Assembly (NCBI GenBank): GCA_964650695.1
Contig: CAZYVA010000081.1
Coordinates: 1-8,499, forward strand
Source: CAZYVA01 sp964650695
GTDB taxonomy: Bacteria > Bacillota > Clostridia > Lachnospirales > Lachnospiraceae
Direction of reading: 5' to 3'
Length of the DNA: 8,499 nt
This document shows positions 1-5,916 of the stretch, piece after piece. The notes under the pieces are model-generated. The model ran no database searches, was not told the DNA's origin, and saw nothing but the letters and a program-made list of their open reading frames with translations. Positions within the stretch are counted from its first letter, which is position 1. Every line of letters begins with the position of its first letter. The position numbers were made by a program, and so were the translations under genes.

Positions 1-687
1 ATGACTTCCGATTTTTTCCTGGAGCAGGCGGACGAATGGCGTCAGGATGCATGGAGTATCATCCGTGAGCGGAGAGATGTGAAGTTTTTCCTGCTTACCA
101 AACGCCCCCAGAGAGTTTCCGGCCATCTTCCGTCGGATTGGGGTGACGGATGGGAAAATGTATTTTTTAACGTAACCTGCGAGAATCAACGCAGGGCGGA
201 CGAGCGGATACCGATTCTCCACACCCTTCCGTTTAAGCACAAGGGTATCATGTGTGCCCCGCTGATCGGCCCCGTGGATATTGGCCGCTACCTTGAGGAA
301 GGCCAGATCGAGCAAGTGCTTTGCGGCGGGGAAAATTACGACGGAAGCCGGCCATGTCATTATGAGTGGGTAAAGCTGCTCTGTGAACAATGCAAAGCGC
401 ATGATGTTACCTTCAACTTCATTGAAACCGGCACGATATTCGTGAAAGATGGAAGAACCTATCACATTCCTAACAAGCAGGTTCAGGCGCAGCAGGCATA
501 CCGCAGCGGTCTGCAGCACAAAGGAAAACCGATGAAATTTAAGCTATATGACAGTTGGGGGTATGAAATACCAAAAGAGCAGCTCTATGTCCCGCATTAT
601 CATCCGGTCACCTGCCGGGAGTGTGCAAGCAGGCTGACCTGCAACGGCTGCTCCGGTTGCGGGAAATGCGGAAAAGAAATAAATTAA
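1..687 (+). CDS. Phage Gp37/Gp68-like protein (DUF5131), 5' end outside window
   Basis: This is the C-terminal 228 residues of a DUF5131 (phage Gp37/Gp68) family protein. The stretch FFLLTKRPQRV (residues 29-39) and the later CGGENY and FNFIETGTIF segments are hallmarks of the family. Members normally begin with a Cys-rich segment (the 'three-Cys motif') and about 60-100 more residues before this point, so the ATG at base 1 is almost certainly an internal Met and the gene starts upstream. The protein ends in a dense cysteine array (Cys 205, 208, 214, 217, 220, 223; CxxC-x5-CxxCxxCxxC), which could bind zinc or an iron-sulfur cluster. No biochemical role is established to my knowledge. Family members occur in phages and bacterial genomes, so a mobile-element origin is possible, but no integrase or att site is visible. 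The stop is TAA at 685-687. Confidence 0.8.
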   Translation: MTSDFFLEQADEWRQDAWSIIRERRDVKFFLLTKRPQRVSGHLPSDWGDGWENVFFNVTCENQRRADERIPILHTLPFKHKGIMCAPLIGPVDIGRYLEEGQIEQVLCGGENYDGSRPCHYEWVKLLCEQCKAHDVTFNFIETGTIFVKDGRTYHIPNKQVQAQQAYRSGLQHKGKPMKFKLYDSWGYEIPKEQLYVPHYHPVTCRECASRLTCNGCSGCGKCGKEIN

Positions 688-709
688 GGTTTTTAAGGGG
701 GGAATAGTC

Positions 710-787
710 ATGAACGATGAGAAAGCAGCATCCTACTGGACAGAAAAAGATAAACAGTCTTGCGATCTGGATCCGTCGGTTGGCTAG
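710..787 (+). pseudogene. 25-codon reading frame, possible stub of a PNPOx-like gene
   Basis: An ATG at 710 follows a strong G-rich ribosome binding site (AGGGGGGAA, 696-704) and lies 22 bases after the stop of the preceding gene. It encodes 25 residues ending at TAG 785-787. The N-terminal pattern, KAASYW followed by EKDKQS, resembles from memory the start of pyridoxamine 5'-phosphate oxidase-like flavoproteins of Clostridia, which are about 130-160 residues long. If so, only the first ~20 codons survive and the rest has been deleted. Reading through the TAG gives 17 more codons before TAA at 839-841, with no recognisable domain. It could instead be a genuine small protein or a chance frame. 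The resemblance is inference from a very short match. Confidence 0.3.
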
Positions 788-844
788 TGGATGGATTGCA
801 TTCAGGCTGGCAATATTTTGCTGACAACATTTTATCAATAATAA

Positions 845-873
845 TTGCAAAAGATTCATTTCAATGGTACAAT
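845..873 (+). promoter_or_regulatory. Extended -10 sigma-A promoter for oppA
   Basis: A -35-like TTGCAA (845-850; 4 of 6 to TTGACA) is separated by exactly 17 bases from TACAAT (868-873; 5 of 6 to TATAAT). The bases TGG directly before the -10 give the extended -10 TGn motif. Transcription would begin near 880, leaving a leader of about 160 bases before oppA. The surroundings are AT-rich. This is the best promoter seen in the window, and it points at the opp genes. Confidence 0.6.
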
Positions 874-946
874 ATTAAAGTATTTTATGACGCCATATGA
901 TTTATTTATGGTATTTGATTCCAGCTATGGCATAAGACGATAGGCC

Positions 947-994
947 GGACGGGGTAGATACGGGCGCCCCTGTCCCGTGCAGAGGGACAGGGGC
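947..994 (+). other. oppA leader hairpin with a competing alternative pairing
   Basis: Bases 966-976 and 984-994 form a perfect 11-bp GC-rich stem with a 7-base loop (977-983). No U-run follows on either strand, so it is not a standard intrinsic terminator. An upstream segment GGACGGGG (947-954) can instead pair with CCCCTGTCC (967-975), leaving one bulged T at 971. The two pairings use the same bases and cannot coexist. The element lies in the predicted leader, ending 29 bases before the oppA ribosome binding site. It could stabilise the mRNA, act as a protein-binding site, or be part of a structural switch. I matched it to no riboswitch class I know. Confidence 0.5.
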
Positions 995-1023
995 AACTGA
1001 TAATGCTACAATAAAATGAAAAG

Positions 1024-1030
1024 AAGGAGG
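1024..1030 (+). promoter_or_regulatory. Ribosome binding site of oppA
   Basis: AAGGAGG lies 12 bases before ATG 1043. It decides the start. An in-frame ATG at 1016 sits upstream of this site and would add nine mostly basic residues before a normal signal peptide, without a ribosome binding site of its own. Confidence 0.75.
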
Positions 1031-1042
1031 AAGCAGCAAATT

Positions 1043-2680
1043 ATGAAAAGGCGTTTATTGGCAGTTGTGCTTACGGCAGTGATGACGGCCGGATTAGCGG
1101 CCGGATGTTCCACGCCGGGAAGCGGGGAGAGCAGCGGGAGTGAATCTTCGGAGGGCGAAAAGGTTTTCCGTTATTCTAACACGACCGAGCCGACCTCCCT
1201 GGATCCGCAAAAGACGAACAGCATCGGGGACAATGAGGTACAGCACGCGATCACGGAGTCTTTGGTGCGCAATACGGGCGGCGAAGTGACGCCAGGCGTC
1301 GCGGACGAGTGGGAGATTTCCAAGGATGGGCTGACGTATACGTTCCACATCCGCGAGGATGCAAAGTGGAGCGATGGGGAACCCATCAAAGCGGGGGATT
1401 TTGTATACGGCTGGCAGAGGATGATGGATCCCAGTGTGGCGGCTCCCTATGCGTTTATCGGAGAGTACCTGAAGAATGGGAAAGAAGTGGAGACCGGAGA
1501 GCTTCCGGTAGAGGAGCTTGGCGTAAAGGCGGAGGATGATTCCACCTTTGTATGTGAACTGGTATACCCGACTTCCTATTTCCTTAGCCTGATCGGTTCC
1601 CAGGGGACTTACGCGCCGGCAAGGCAGGACATTGTGGAGAAGTACGGCGAGGAGTACGCGGCGGACGCGGAGAAAAATGTCTATTCCGGCCCGTTCGTGT
1701 TGGAGAGCAATACCAAGACAGAGTACACCTTTGCGAAGAATGAGAATTACTGGGACGCGGACAATATCCATCTGGACAAATGCGTTATGAATGTTGTGGA
1801 ACAGCAGGATTCTTCCATCGCGATGTATGAAAACGGGGAACTGGATTATTCCTTGATCCCGACCGCGCAGGTCCCGGATTACGACGGGAAGGACGCTTCG
1901 TTTTTGAATGGTAATGTGGACTATTTCTACATCAACCATGAAGCGGAGTATGTCAGCAACAAGAATTTCCGGCTGGCCCTGAACTACGCGCTGGACCGCA
2001 ATTCGTACAACCAGCTTGCGAACAACGGCGTATACCAGCCAAGCAACGGGCTGGTGTTCACAGGGCTGACAGGAGTGGAGACGACCTACGGCGAGGAGTA
2101 TCCGGTCGATTACTCCTATCCGCTGGACGGCGACCAGGATAAGGCGACCGAGTACCTGAATAAGGCGATGGAAGAGCTGGGCGTTGCCAGCCCGTCCGAT
2201 ATCACGATCGAAGTGACGACGACCGACGTTGAAACTTCCAAGAAAATCGCGGAAGTTGTCCAGGATCAGTGGACGCAGAAATTAGGCATCAATGTGAAGA
2301 TCCGCCAGGTTACCTATTCGGAGATTTACGGCGAGGTGCTTCCGAACCATGATTTCCAGATCGGGTTTGGCGGCTGGGGTTCTGACTATGACGATCCGTA
2401 CAGCTACCTGGAACTGTTTATCGGCGACAATGATTATAACTACAGCAATTACAAGAATGATGAATTCGACGCCTTGATGGCATCTACCCGTACCGAGACG
2501 GATCCGAAGACCCGCATGGATACGTTGGCAGAGGCGGAGAAGATGGTCCTTGAGGATGGCGCGTTTATCCCGCTCCAGCAGAGGGAAGTTCATTATATGC
2601 TGAATGACAAAGTGAAAAACATGAACTTCTTCTACTGCTCCATCAATCTCGATTGGGTATATGTGGATATCGAGGAGTAG
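1043..2680 (+). CDS. oppA: Oligopeptide ABC transporter substrate-binding lipoprotein OppA
   Basis: This is the extracellular peptide-capturing subunit of an Opp importer, family SBP_bac_5. The protein is 545 residues, the usual size. It opens with a lipoprotein signal peptide: basic KRR, a hydrophobic core at 5-18, and a lipobox ending LAAG-Cys22. Cys22 would be lipidated and anchor the protein to the outer face of the membrane. A Gly/Ser/Glu-rich linker (23-38) follows. The mature domain shows typical OppA features: SLDPQ at 52-56, KWSDG at 108-112 with GDFVYGWQR after it, a GPFVLES segment, and NFRLALNYALDRNSY in the second lobe. These favour an oligopeptide-type protein over nickel-binding relatives, but the ligand cannot be read from sequence. 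A promoter and structured leader lie upstream. A 295-base gap with a terminator-like repeat separates it from oppB, consistent with higher expression than the channel genes. Confidence 0.93.
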   Translation: MKRRLLAVVLTAVMTAGLAAGCSTPGSGESSGSESSEGEKVFRYSNTTEPTSLDPQKTNSIGDNEVQHAITESLVRNTGGEVTPGVADEWEISKDGLTYTFHIREDAKWSDGEPIKAGDFVYGWQRMMDPSVAAPYAFIGEYLKNGKEVETGELPVEELGVKAEDDSTFVCELVYPTSYFLSLIGSQGTYAPARQDIVEKYGEEYAADAEKNVYSGPFVLESNTKTEYTFAKNENYWDADNIHLDKCVMNVVEQQDSSIAMYENGELDYSLIPTAQVPDYDGKDASFLNGNVDYFYINHEAEYVSNKNFRLALNYALDRNSYNQLANNGVYQPSNGLVFTGLTGVETTYGEEYPVDYSYPLDGDQDKATEYLNKAMEELGVASPSDITIEVTTTDVETSKKIAEVVQDQWTQKLGINVKIRQVTYSEIYGEVLPNHDFQIGFGGWGSDYDDPYSYLELFIGDNDYNYSNYKNDEFDALMASTRTETDPKTRMDTLAEAEKMVLEDGAFIPLQQREVHYMLNDKVKNMNFFYCSINLDWVYVDIEE

Positions 2681-2740
2681 TAAAAAACTGCCCCGGCAGA
2701 ATTCTATCCGTTGAATAAAGCCTGGGAACTTACCATAGGA

Positions 2741-2830
2741 AGCGGCGCACCGCTGCAAGGCGGCGGGCGCGCCGCAGGCAGGAAATCCGTCTGTATGGAA
2801 GCCGTTTGATCCTGCGGACGGACATACGGA
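2741..2830 (+). other. GC-rich structured segment between oppA and oppB
   Basis: Several short inverted repeats cluster here: AGCGG 2741-2745 with CCGCT 2750-2754 (4-base loop), GCGGC 2760-2764 with GCCGC 2771-2775, CCGCAGG 2772-2778 with CCTGCGG 2811-2817, and an 8-bp stem of 2786-2793 with 2815-2822 (one G-T wobble). Some of these exclude each other. A T6 run (2836-2841) follows but is separated from the last stem by 13 bases. The segment is likely folded in RNA and may protect the 3' end of an oppA transcript. It matches no known RNA family that I recognise. Confidence 0.3.
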
Positions 2831-2865
2831 GGGTGTTTTTTGGAAGGTTCTGTGGCAATGGACAG

Positions 2866-2925
2866 GAAGAGAGGATTCAAGAAAGAAGCGAAAAGGGGTC
2901 GTTCTTTGCTGAATCTTCTCTTTTT
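2866..2925 (+). terminator. Terminator-like inverted repeat between oppA and oppB
   Basis: Arms 2868-2887 and 2902-2921 pair over 20 positions with one G-T wobble and two adjacent mismatches, enclosing a 14-base loop. A run of five T (2921-2925) follows on the plus strand. This is the layout of a Rho-independent terminator, although the stem is AT-rich and long. Because oppBCDF continue on the same strand, it probably ends only a fraction of transcripts, leaving more oppA message than oppB-F message. Confidence 0.6.
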
Positions 2926-2934
2926 CATTATAAA
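2906..2934 (+). promoter_or_regulatory. Possible internal promoter for oppBCDF, overlapping the terminator
   Basis: TATAAA (2929-2934; 5 of 6 to consensus) lies 17 bases after TTGCTG (2906-2911; 3 of 6 to TTGACA). The -35 falls in the downstream arm of the terminator-like repeat. Transcription would start near 2941, some 35 bases before oppB. The -10 and spacing are good and the -35 is weak, so this is a candidate only. It would let oppBCDF be transcribed independently of oppA. Confidence 0.35.
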
Positions 2935-2975
2935 CTTGTGAGAGCATAAAGCTATACCCGGAAAGGAGGTCTTTT

Positions 2976-3896
2976 ATGCTGAAATATATCGTAAAGCGGG
3001 TGATAGCGGCAATTTTGACACTGTTTGTACTCGTGACCGTCGTGTTCTTCCTGGTCCGCCTGATGCCAGGCGACCCATTCACCAGCCCGAAGCTGACCGA
3101 GTCGGTGCGGGCGAACCTGGAAGCCTACTACGGGCTGGATCAGCCGCTTTATAAACAATACATCACTTATATGGGCAATCTCCTGCACGGAGATTTCGGA
3201 TTTTCCATGAAATACACAAACAAGACCGTGAATACCATGATTGGGGAGACCTTCCCGTTCTCGGCGGATCTTGGGATCCGGGCGCTGGTGCTGGCGATTT
3301 CCTTTGGCCTTGTGCTGGGGATCATTGCCGCGAAAAACAGAGGGAAGCCGCTCGACTTCTTCTGCGTCATCATCGCCATCATCGGCACAAGTATCCCGGA
3401 TTTCATCATGGGCGCGTTTTTACAGTATTTCTTTGGGATCAAATGGGGGCTTCTGCCGGTGGCGAAGTACCTGGGCTTTAAATACACCATTCTGCCTTCC
3501 ATTGCGCTGGCGACGTATACGCTGACTTCGGTGTCGAGGATCATGCGTTCGAGTATGCTGGAGGTGACTTCGCAGGATTACATAAAAACCGCGCGTTCCA
3601 AGGGCTTGTCCGAGCTTCGCATCACCGTGAAGCACCAGATCCGCAACGCGATCATGCCGGTCATGACGGTACTCGGCCCGACCGTGGCGTCGGTGCTGAC
3701 GGGGACCTTCGTTATCGAGATGATCTTCGTCATTCCGGGGATGGGAAGCTATTATGTGGACAGCATCACGAACAACGATTATGCGATGGTGCTTGGGATG
3801 ACGGTCTTTTATGGCTTCTTCCTTGTAACCTGTAACCTGATTGTGGATATCTTGTACGGCGTGGCGGATCCACGGGTACGTATTGGAAGAAAGTAG
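2976..3896 (+). CDS. oppB: Oligopeptide ABC transporter permease OppB
   Basis: This is one of two membrane channel subunits of the peptide importer (BPD_transp_1 family), 306 residues as expected for OppB/DppB. The first membrane helix (about 9-27) is followed by RLMPGDPF (28-35), the signature of the OppB N-terminal region, and then GLDQPLYKQY and GDFGFS. The cytoplasmic coupling (EAA) loop is clear at about 201-225, DYIKTARSKG leading to QIRNAIMPV, and it docks on the ATPase subunits. At least five further hydrophobic segments are visible. ATG 2976 has a strong AAAGGAGGT site 6 bases upstream. The stop TAG (3894-3896) abuts the oppC start region, suggesting translational coupling. Confidence 0.94.
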   Translation: MLKYIVKRVIAAILTLFVLVTVVFFLVRLMPGDPFTSPKLTESVRANLEAYYGLDQPLYKQYITYMGNLLHGDFGFSMKYTNKTVNTMIGETFPFSADLGIRALVLAISFGLVLGIIAAKNRGKPLDFFCVIIAIIGTSIPDFIMGAFLQYFFGIKWGLLPVAKYLGFKYTILPSIALATYTLTSVSRIMRSSMLEVTSQDYIKTARSKGLSELRITVKHQIRNAIMPVMTVLGPTVASVLTGTFVIEMIFVIPGMGSYYVDSITNNDYAMVLGMTVFYGFFLVTCNLIVDILYGVADPRVRIGRK

Positions 3897-3900
3897 GTGA
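3895..3900 (+). promoter_or_regulatory. Ribosome binding site of oppC inside the oppB stop region
   Basis: AGGTGA overlaps the oppB TAG and lies 5 bases before GTG 3906. It matches the 3' half of the full anti-16S complement AAGGAGGTGA. It favours GTG 3906 over GTG 3897, which has only weak purine-rich sequence upstream. Confidence 0.45.
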
Positions 3901-3905
3901 GGGAA

Positions 3906-4829
3906 GTGGCAGAATTGAATCGGGAACTATTCCGGAAAACCGGGAAAAACGCAGAGGCTATGGAAGGCATCAGCAGGCCGTCCCTCTCTTTCTGGCAGGA
4001 TGCCTGGAGGAGGCTCCGGAAAAACCGGACCGCGTTTTTCGGCCTGTGCATCATTGTGGTCTATGCTTTGCTGGCGATCTTTGCCCCGATGGTGAGTAAA
4101 TATGATTATTCCGCTATGGACGCGGAACTGATGCACGCGCTGCCGTCATCGGAGCACTGGCTGGGGTGCGACGCGACCGGGCGCGACCAGTGGGTCCGTG
4201 TCTGGATGGGCGCGCGGGTTTCCCTTTCCATCGGGCTGATCTCCGCTTTTGTCAATATGTGCATAGGGGCGCTGATCGGCGGCCTTTGTGGATATTACGG
4301 CGGAAAGCTTGACATGATCGTGATGCGTATCGTGGACATCCTCTACGGGATCCCAAGCCTGATCATCACGATCCTGGTTATGATGGTTTTAGGAAAAGGG
4401 ATCCTCCCATTGATCGTTGCGCTTTGTATCGTCGGGTGGATCGGGACCTGCCGGTTTGTCCGCGGTGAAGTATACCGCCTGAAGGAACAGGATTTCGTAC
4501 TGGCCGCCAAGGTGCTTGGCGTGCCGGATATCCAGATCATCGTGCGCCATATCATCCCGAACATCATCGGCATGATGGTGACGAACCTTTGTATGGCGAT
4601 CCCAGGGGCGATTTTCCAGGAAGCATTCCTGAGCTATATTGGCCTGGGCATCGCCCCCCCGAAGTGCAGTTGGGGCATCCTGGCAAAGGAGGGCATCCAG
4701 TATCTGAGGGTCCATCCGCATGAGGTTATCATCCCGGCGATTTTTATCTGTACGACCATGCTGGCGTTAAACCTCCTGGGCGATGGCCTGCGCGACGCGG
4801 TAGACCCGAAGCTTCGTGGAACGGAATAG
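3906..4829 (+). CDS. oppC: Oligopeptide ABC transporter permease OppC
   Basis: This is the second channel subunit, paired with OppB, 307 residues from the chosen GTG start. A GTG at 3897, directly after the oppB stop, would add three residues. The cytoplasmic N-terminus carries the OppC_N pattern: SFWQDAWRRLRKNRTAFFG leading into the first helix and IFAP. The segment SSEHWLGCDATGRDQW is the usual 'H-LGTD--GRD' motif of OppC/DppC. The EAA coupling loop begins at D196, with FVLAAKVLGV then IIVRHIIPN, and the C-terminus is the family-typical LNLLGDGLRDAVDPKLRG. The gene overlaps its own translation signals with the end of oppB, and oppD follows after 12 bases, so they are one operon. Confidence 0.93.
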   Translation: MAELNRELFRKTGKNAEAMEGISRPSLSFWQDAWRRLRKNRTAFFGLCIIVVYALLAIFAPMVSKYDYSAMDAELMHALPSSEHWLGCDATGRDQWVRVWMGARVSLSIGLISAFVNMCIGALIGGLCGYYGGKLDMIVMRIVDILYGIPSLIITILVMMVLGKGILPLIVALCIVGWIGTCRFVRGEVYRLKEQDFVLAAKVLGVPDIQIIVRHIIPNIIGMMVTNLCMAIPGAIFQEAFLSYIGLGIAPPKCSWGILAKEGIQYLRVHPHEVIIPAIFICTTMLALNLLGDGLRDAVDPKLRGTE

Positions 4830-4841
4830 GAGGAGAGGCGT

Positions 4842-5915
4842 ATGAGCGAGAGAGAAAAAATATTGGAATTGAAGCATGTCGTCTACTCCTTTAAGACTTA
4901 CGGCGGCGTGGTAAAGGCGGTCAGGGACGTCAGCTTTGACGTCAGGAAAGGAGAGATCCTTGGCATTGTCGGGGAGTCCGGATGCGGGAAGAGCGTGACG
5001 GCCCAGTGTATCCTCCGGCTGAACCCGGAGCCGCCGGGGTTTTTCGGGGGCGGTGAGATTTTCTACGACGGAAAAGATATTTTAAAAATGTCGAACCGGG
5101 AAATGCGGAAGATCCGTGGAGGGGAGATCGGCTTTGTGTTCCAGGATCCGATGACTTCCCTGAACCCGACGATGCGCGTCGGAAAGCAGATCGAGGAGGT
5201 TTTTATCGGAAGGAAGGGGATTTCCAGGGGGGAAGTAAAGAAGCGCGCGCTGGAGATCATGAAGCTGGTCGGGATCTCCGATACGGAAAAACGTTACCGC
5301 CAGTACCCGCATGAGCTGTCCGGCGGCATGAAGCAGCGTATCATGATCGCGATCGCGCTGGTAAGCCGTCCGAGCGTCATCATCTGCGATGAGCCGACGA
5401 CTTCCCTGGATGTCACGATCGAGGCACAGATCCTGGATCTGCTCCTGGATCTGCGGGAAAAGCTGGGGACATCCATCATCATGATCACCCATGACCTGGG
5501 CGTCATCGCAAGGCTCTGTGACCGTGTGATCGTCATGTACGGCGGCAAGGTCATTGAACGCGGGAAGGTGGAGGATATTTTCTATGAGACTGCGCATCCT
5601 TATACGAAAGGGCTGCTGCACTCGATCGCCAAGCTGGATACGGCAAAGGGCGAGAAGCTGAAGCCGATCGACGGGACGCCGCCGGATCTGTTTTCACCGC
5701 CGGCTGGATGCCCGTTCGCGGCAAGATGCGAGTACGCGATGGAGGTCTGTCAGGAGAACCCGCCGGAAGAATACCGGTTTACCGACGAACACACAGCGAA
5801 CTGCTGGCTGCATCATGCGTTTGCCCCGGAGAGCGACTTGAAAAGGGAATGCAGGGCGCAGGCGGAGGGCAAAGAAGCGAACGTAAATGGCAAGCAGGAA
5901 GGGGAGGTGTCATAG
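4842..5915 (+). CDS. oppD: Oligopeptide ABC transporter ATPase OppD
   Basis: This is a cytoplasmic ATP-hydrolysing subunit that powers peptide import together with OppF, 357 residues. All nucleotide-binding motifs are intact: Walker A GESGCGKS (44-51), Q-loop Gln101 in FQDPMTSLNP, signature LSGGM (159-163), Walker B ending DE (183-184), D-loop SLD (188-190) and switch His217. The C-terminal oligo_HPY region has PPAGCPFAARC and four cysteines at 290, 296, 303 and 321 (C-x5-C-x6-C-x17-C). This is the arrangement of the 4Fe-4S cluster reported in DppD-type ATPases. A hydrophilic tail of about 35 residues extends beyond the last Cys. An AGGAGG site (4828-4833) overlapping the oppC stop is 8 bases from ATG 4842. 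OppD rather than DppD is chosen from the oppA-type binding protein, so substrate class is inferred. Confidence 0.93.
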   Translation: MSEREKILELKHVVYSFKTYGGVVKAVRDVSFDVRKGEILGIVGESGCGKSVTAQCILRLNPEPPGFFGGGEIFYDGKDILKMSNREMRKIRGGEIGFVFQDPMTSLNPTMRVGKQIEEVFIGRKGISRGEVKKRALEIMKLVGISDTEKRYRQYPHELSGGMKQRIMIAIALVSRPSVIICDEPTTSLDVTIEAQILDLLLDLREKLGTSIIMITHDLGVIARLCDRVIVMYGGKVIERGKVEDIFYETAHPYTKGLLHSIAKLDTAKGEKLKPIDGTPPDLFSPPAGCPFAARCEYAMEVCQENPPEEYRFTDEHTANCWLHHAFAPESDLKRECRAQAEGKEANVNGKQEGEVS

Positions 5916-5916
5916 G

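Noticed and set aside
815..829. CodY-box-like sequence upstream of the oppA promoter
   Set aside because: Only about 10 of 15 positions agree with AATTTTCWGAAAATT, close to what AT-rich sequence gives by chance.
608..859. Minus-strand open frame of 83 codons between the DUF5131 gene and oppA
   Set aside because: No recognisable domain, Cys/Leu/Ile-rich low-complexity translation, and it overlaps the end of a real gene and the 710-787 frame.
880..1042. Known riboswitch or T-box in the oppA leader
   Set aside because: I saw no T-box AGGGTGG-type sequence, and the ACGGG elements do not match the guanidine or other riboswitch consensus sequences I know well enough to call.
1094..1939. Minus-strand open frame of 281 codons opposite oppA
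   Set aside because: Antisense shadow of the binding-protein gene; no domain and no ribosome binding site noticed.
2682..2699. Possible minus-strand terminator just after oppA (CTGC/GCAG stem next to an A-run)
   Set aside because: The stem is only 4-5 bp and no minus-strand gene exists that would need it.
2282..3082. Minus-strand open frame spanning the oppA end, the gap and the oppB start
   Set aside because: It crosses two real genes antisense and shows no family resemblance.
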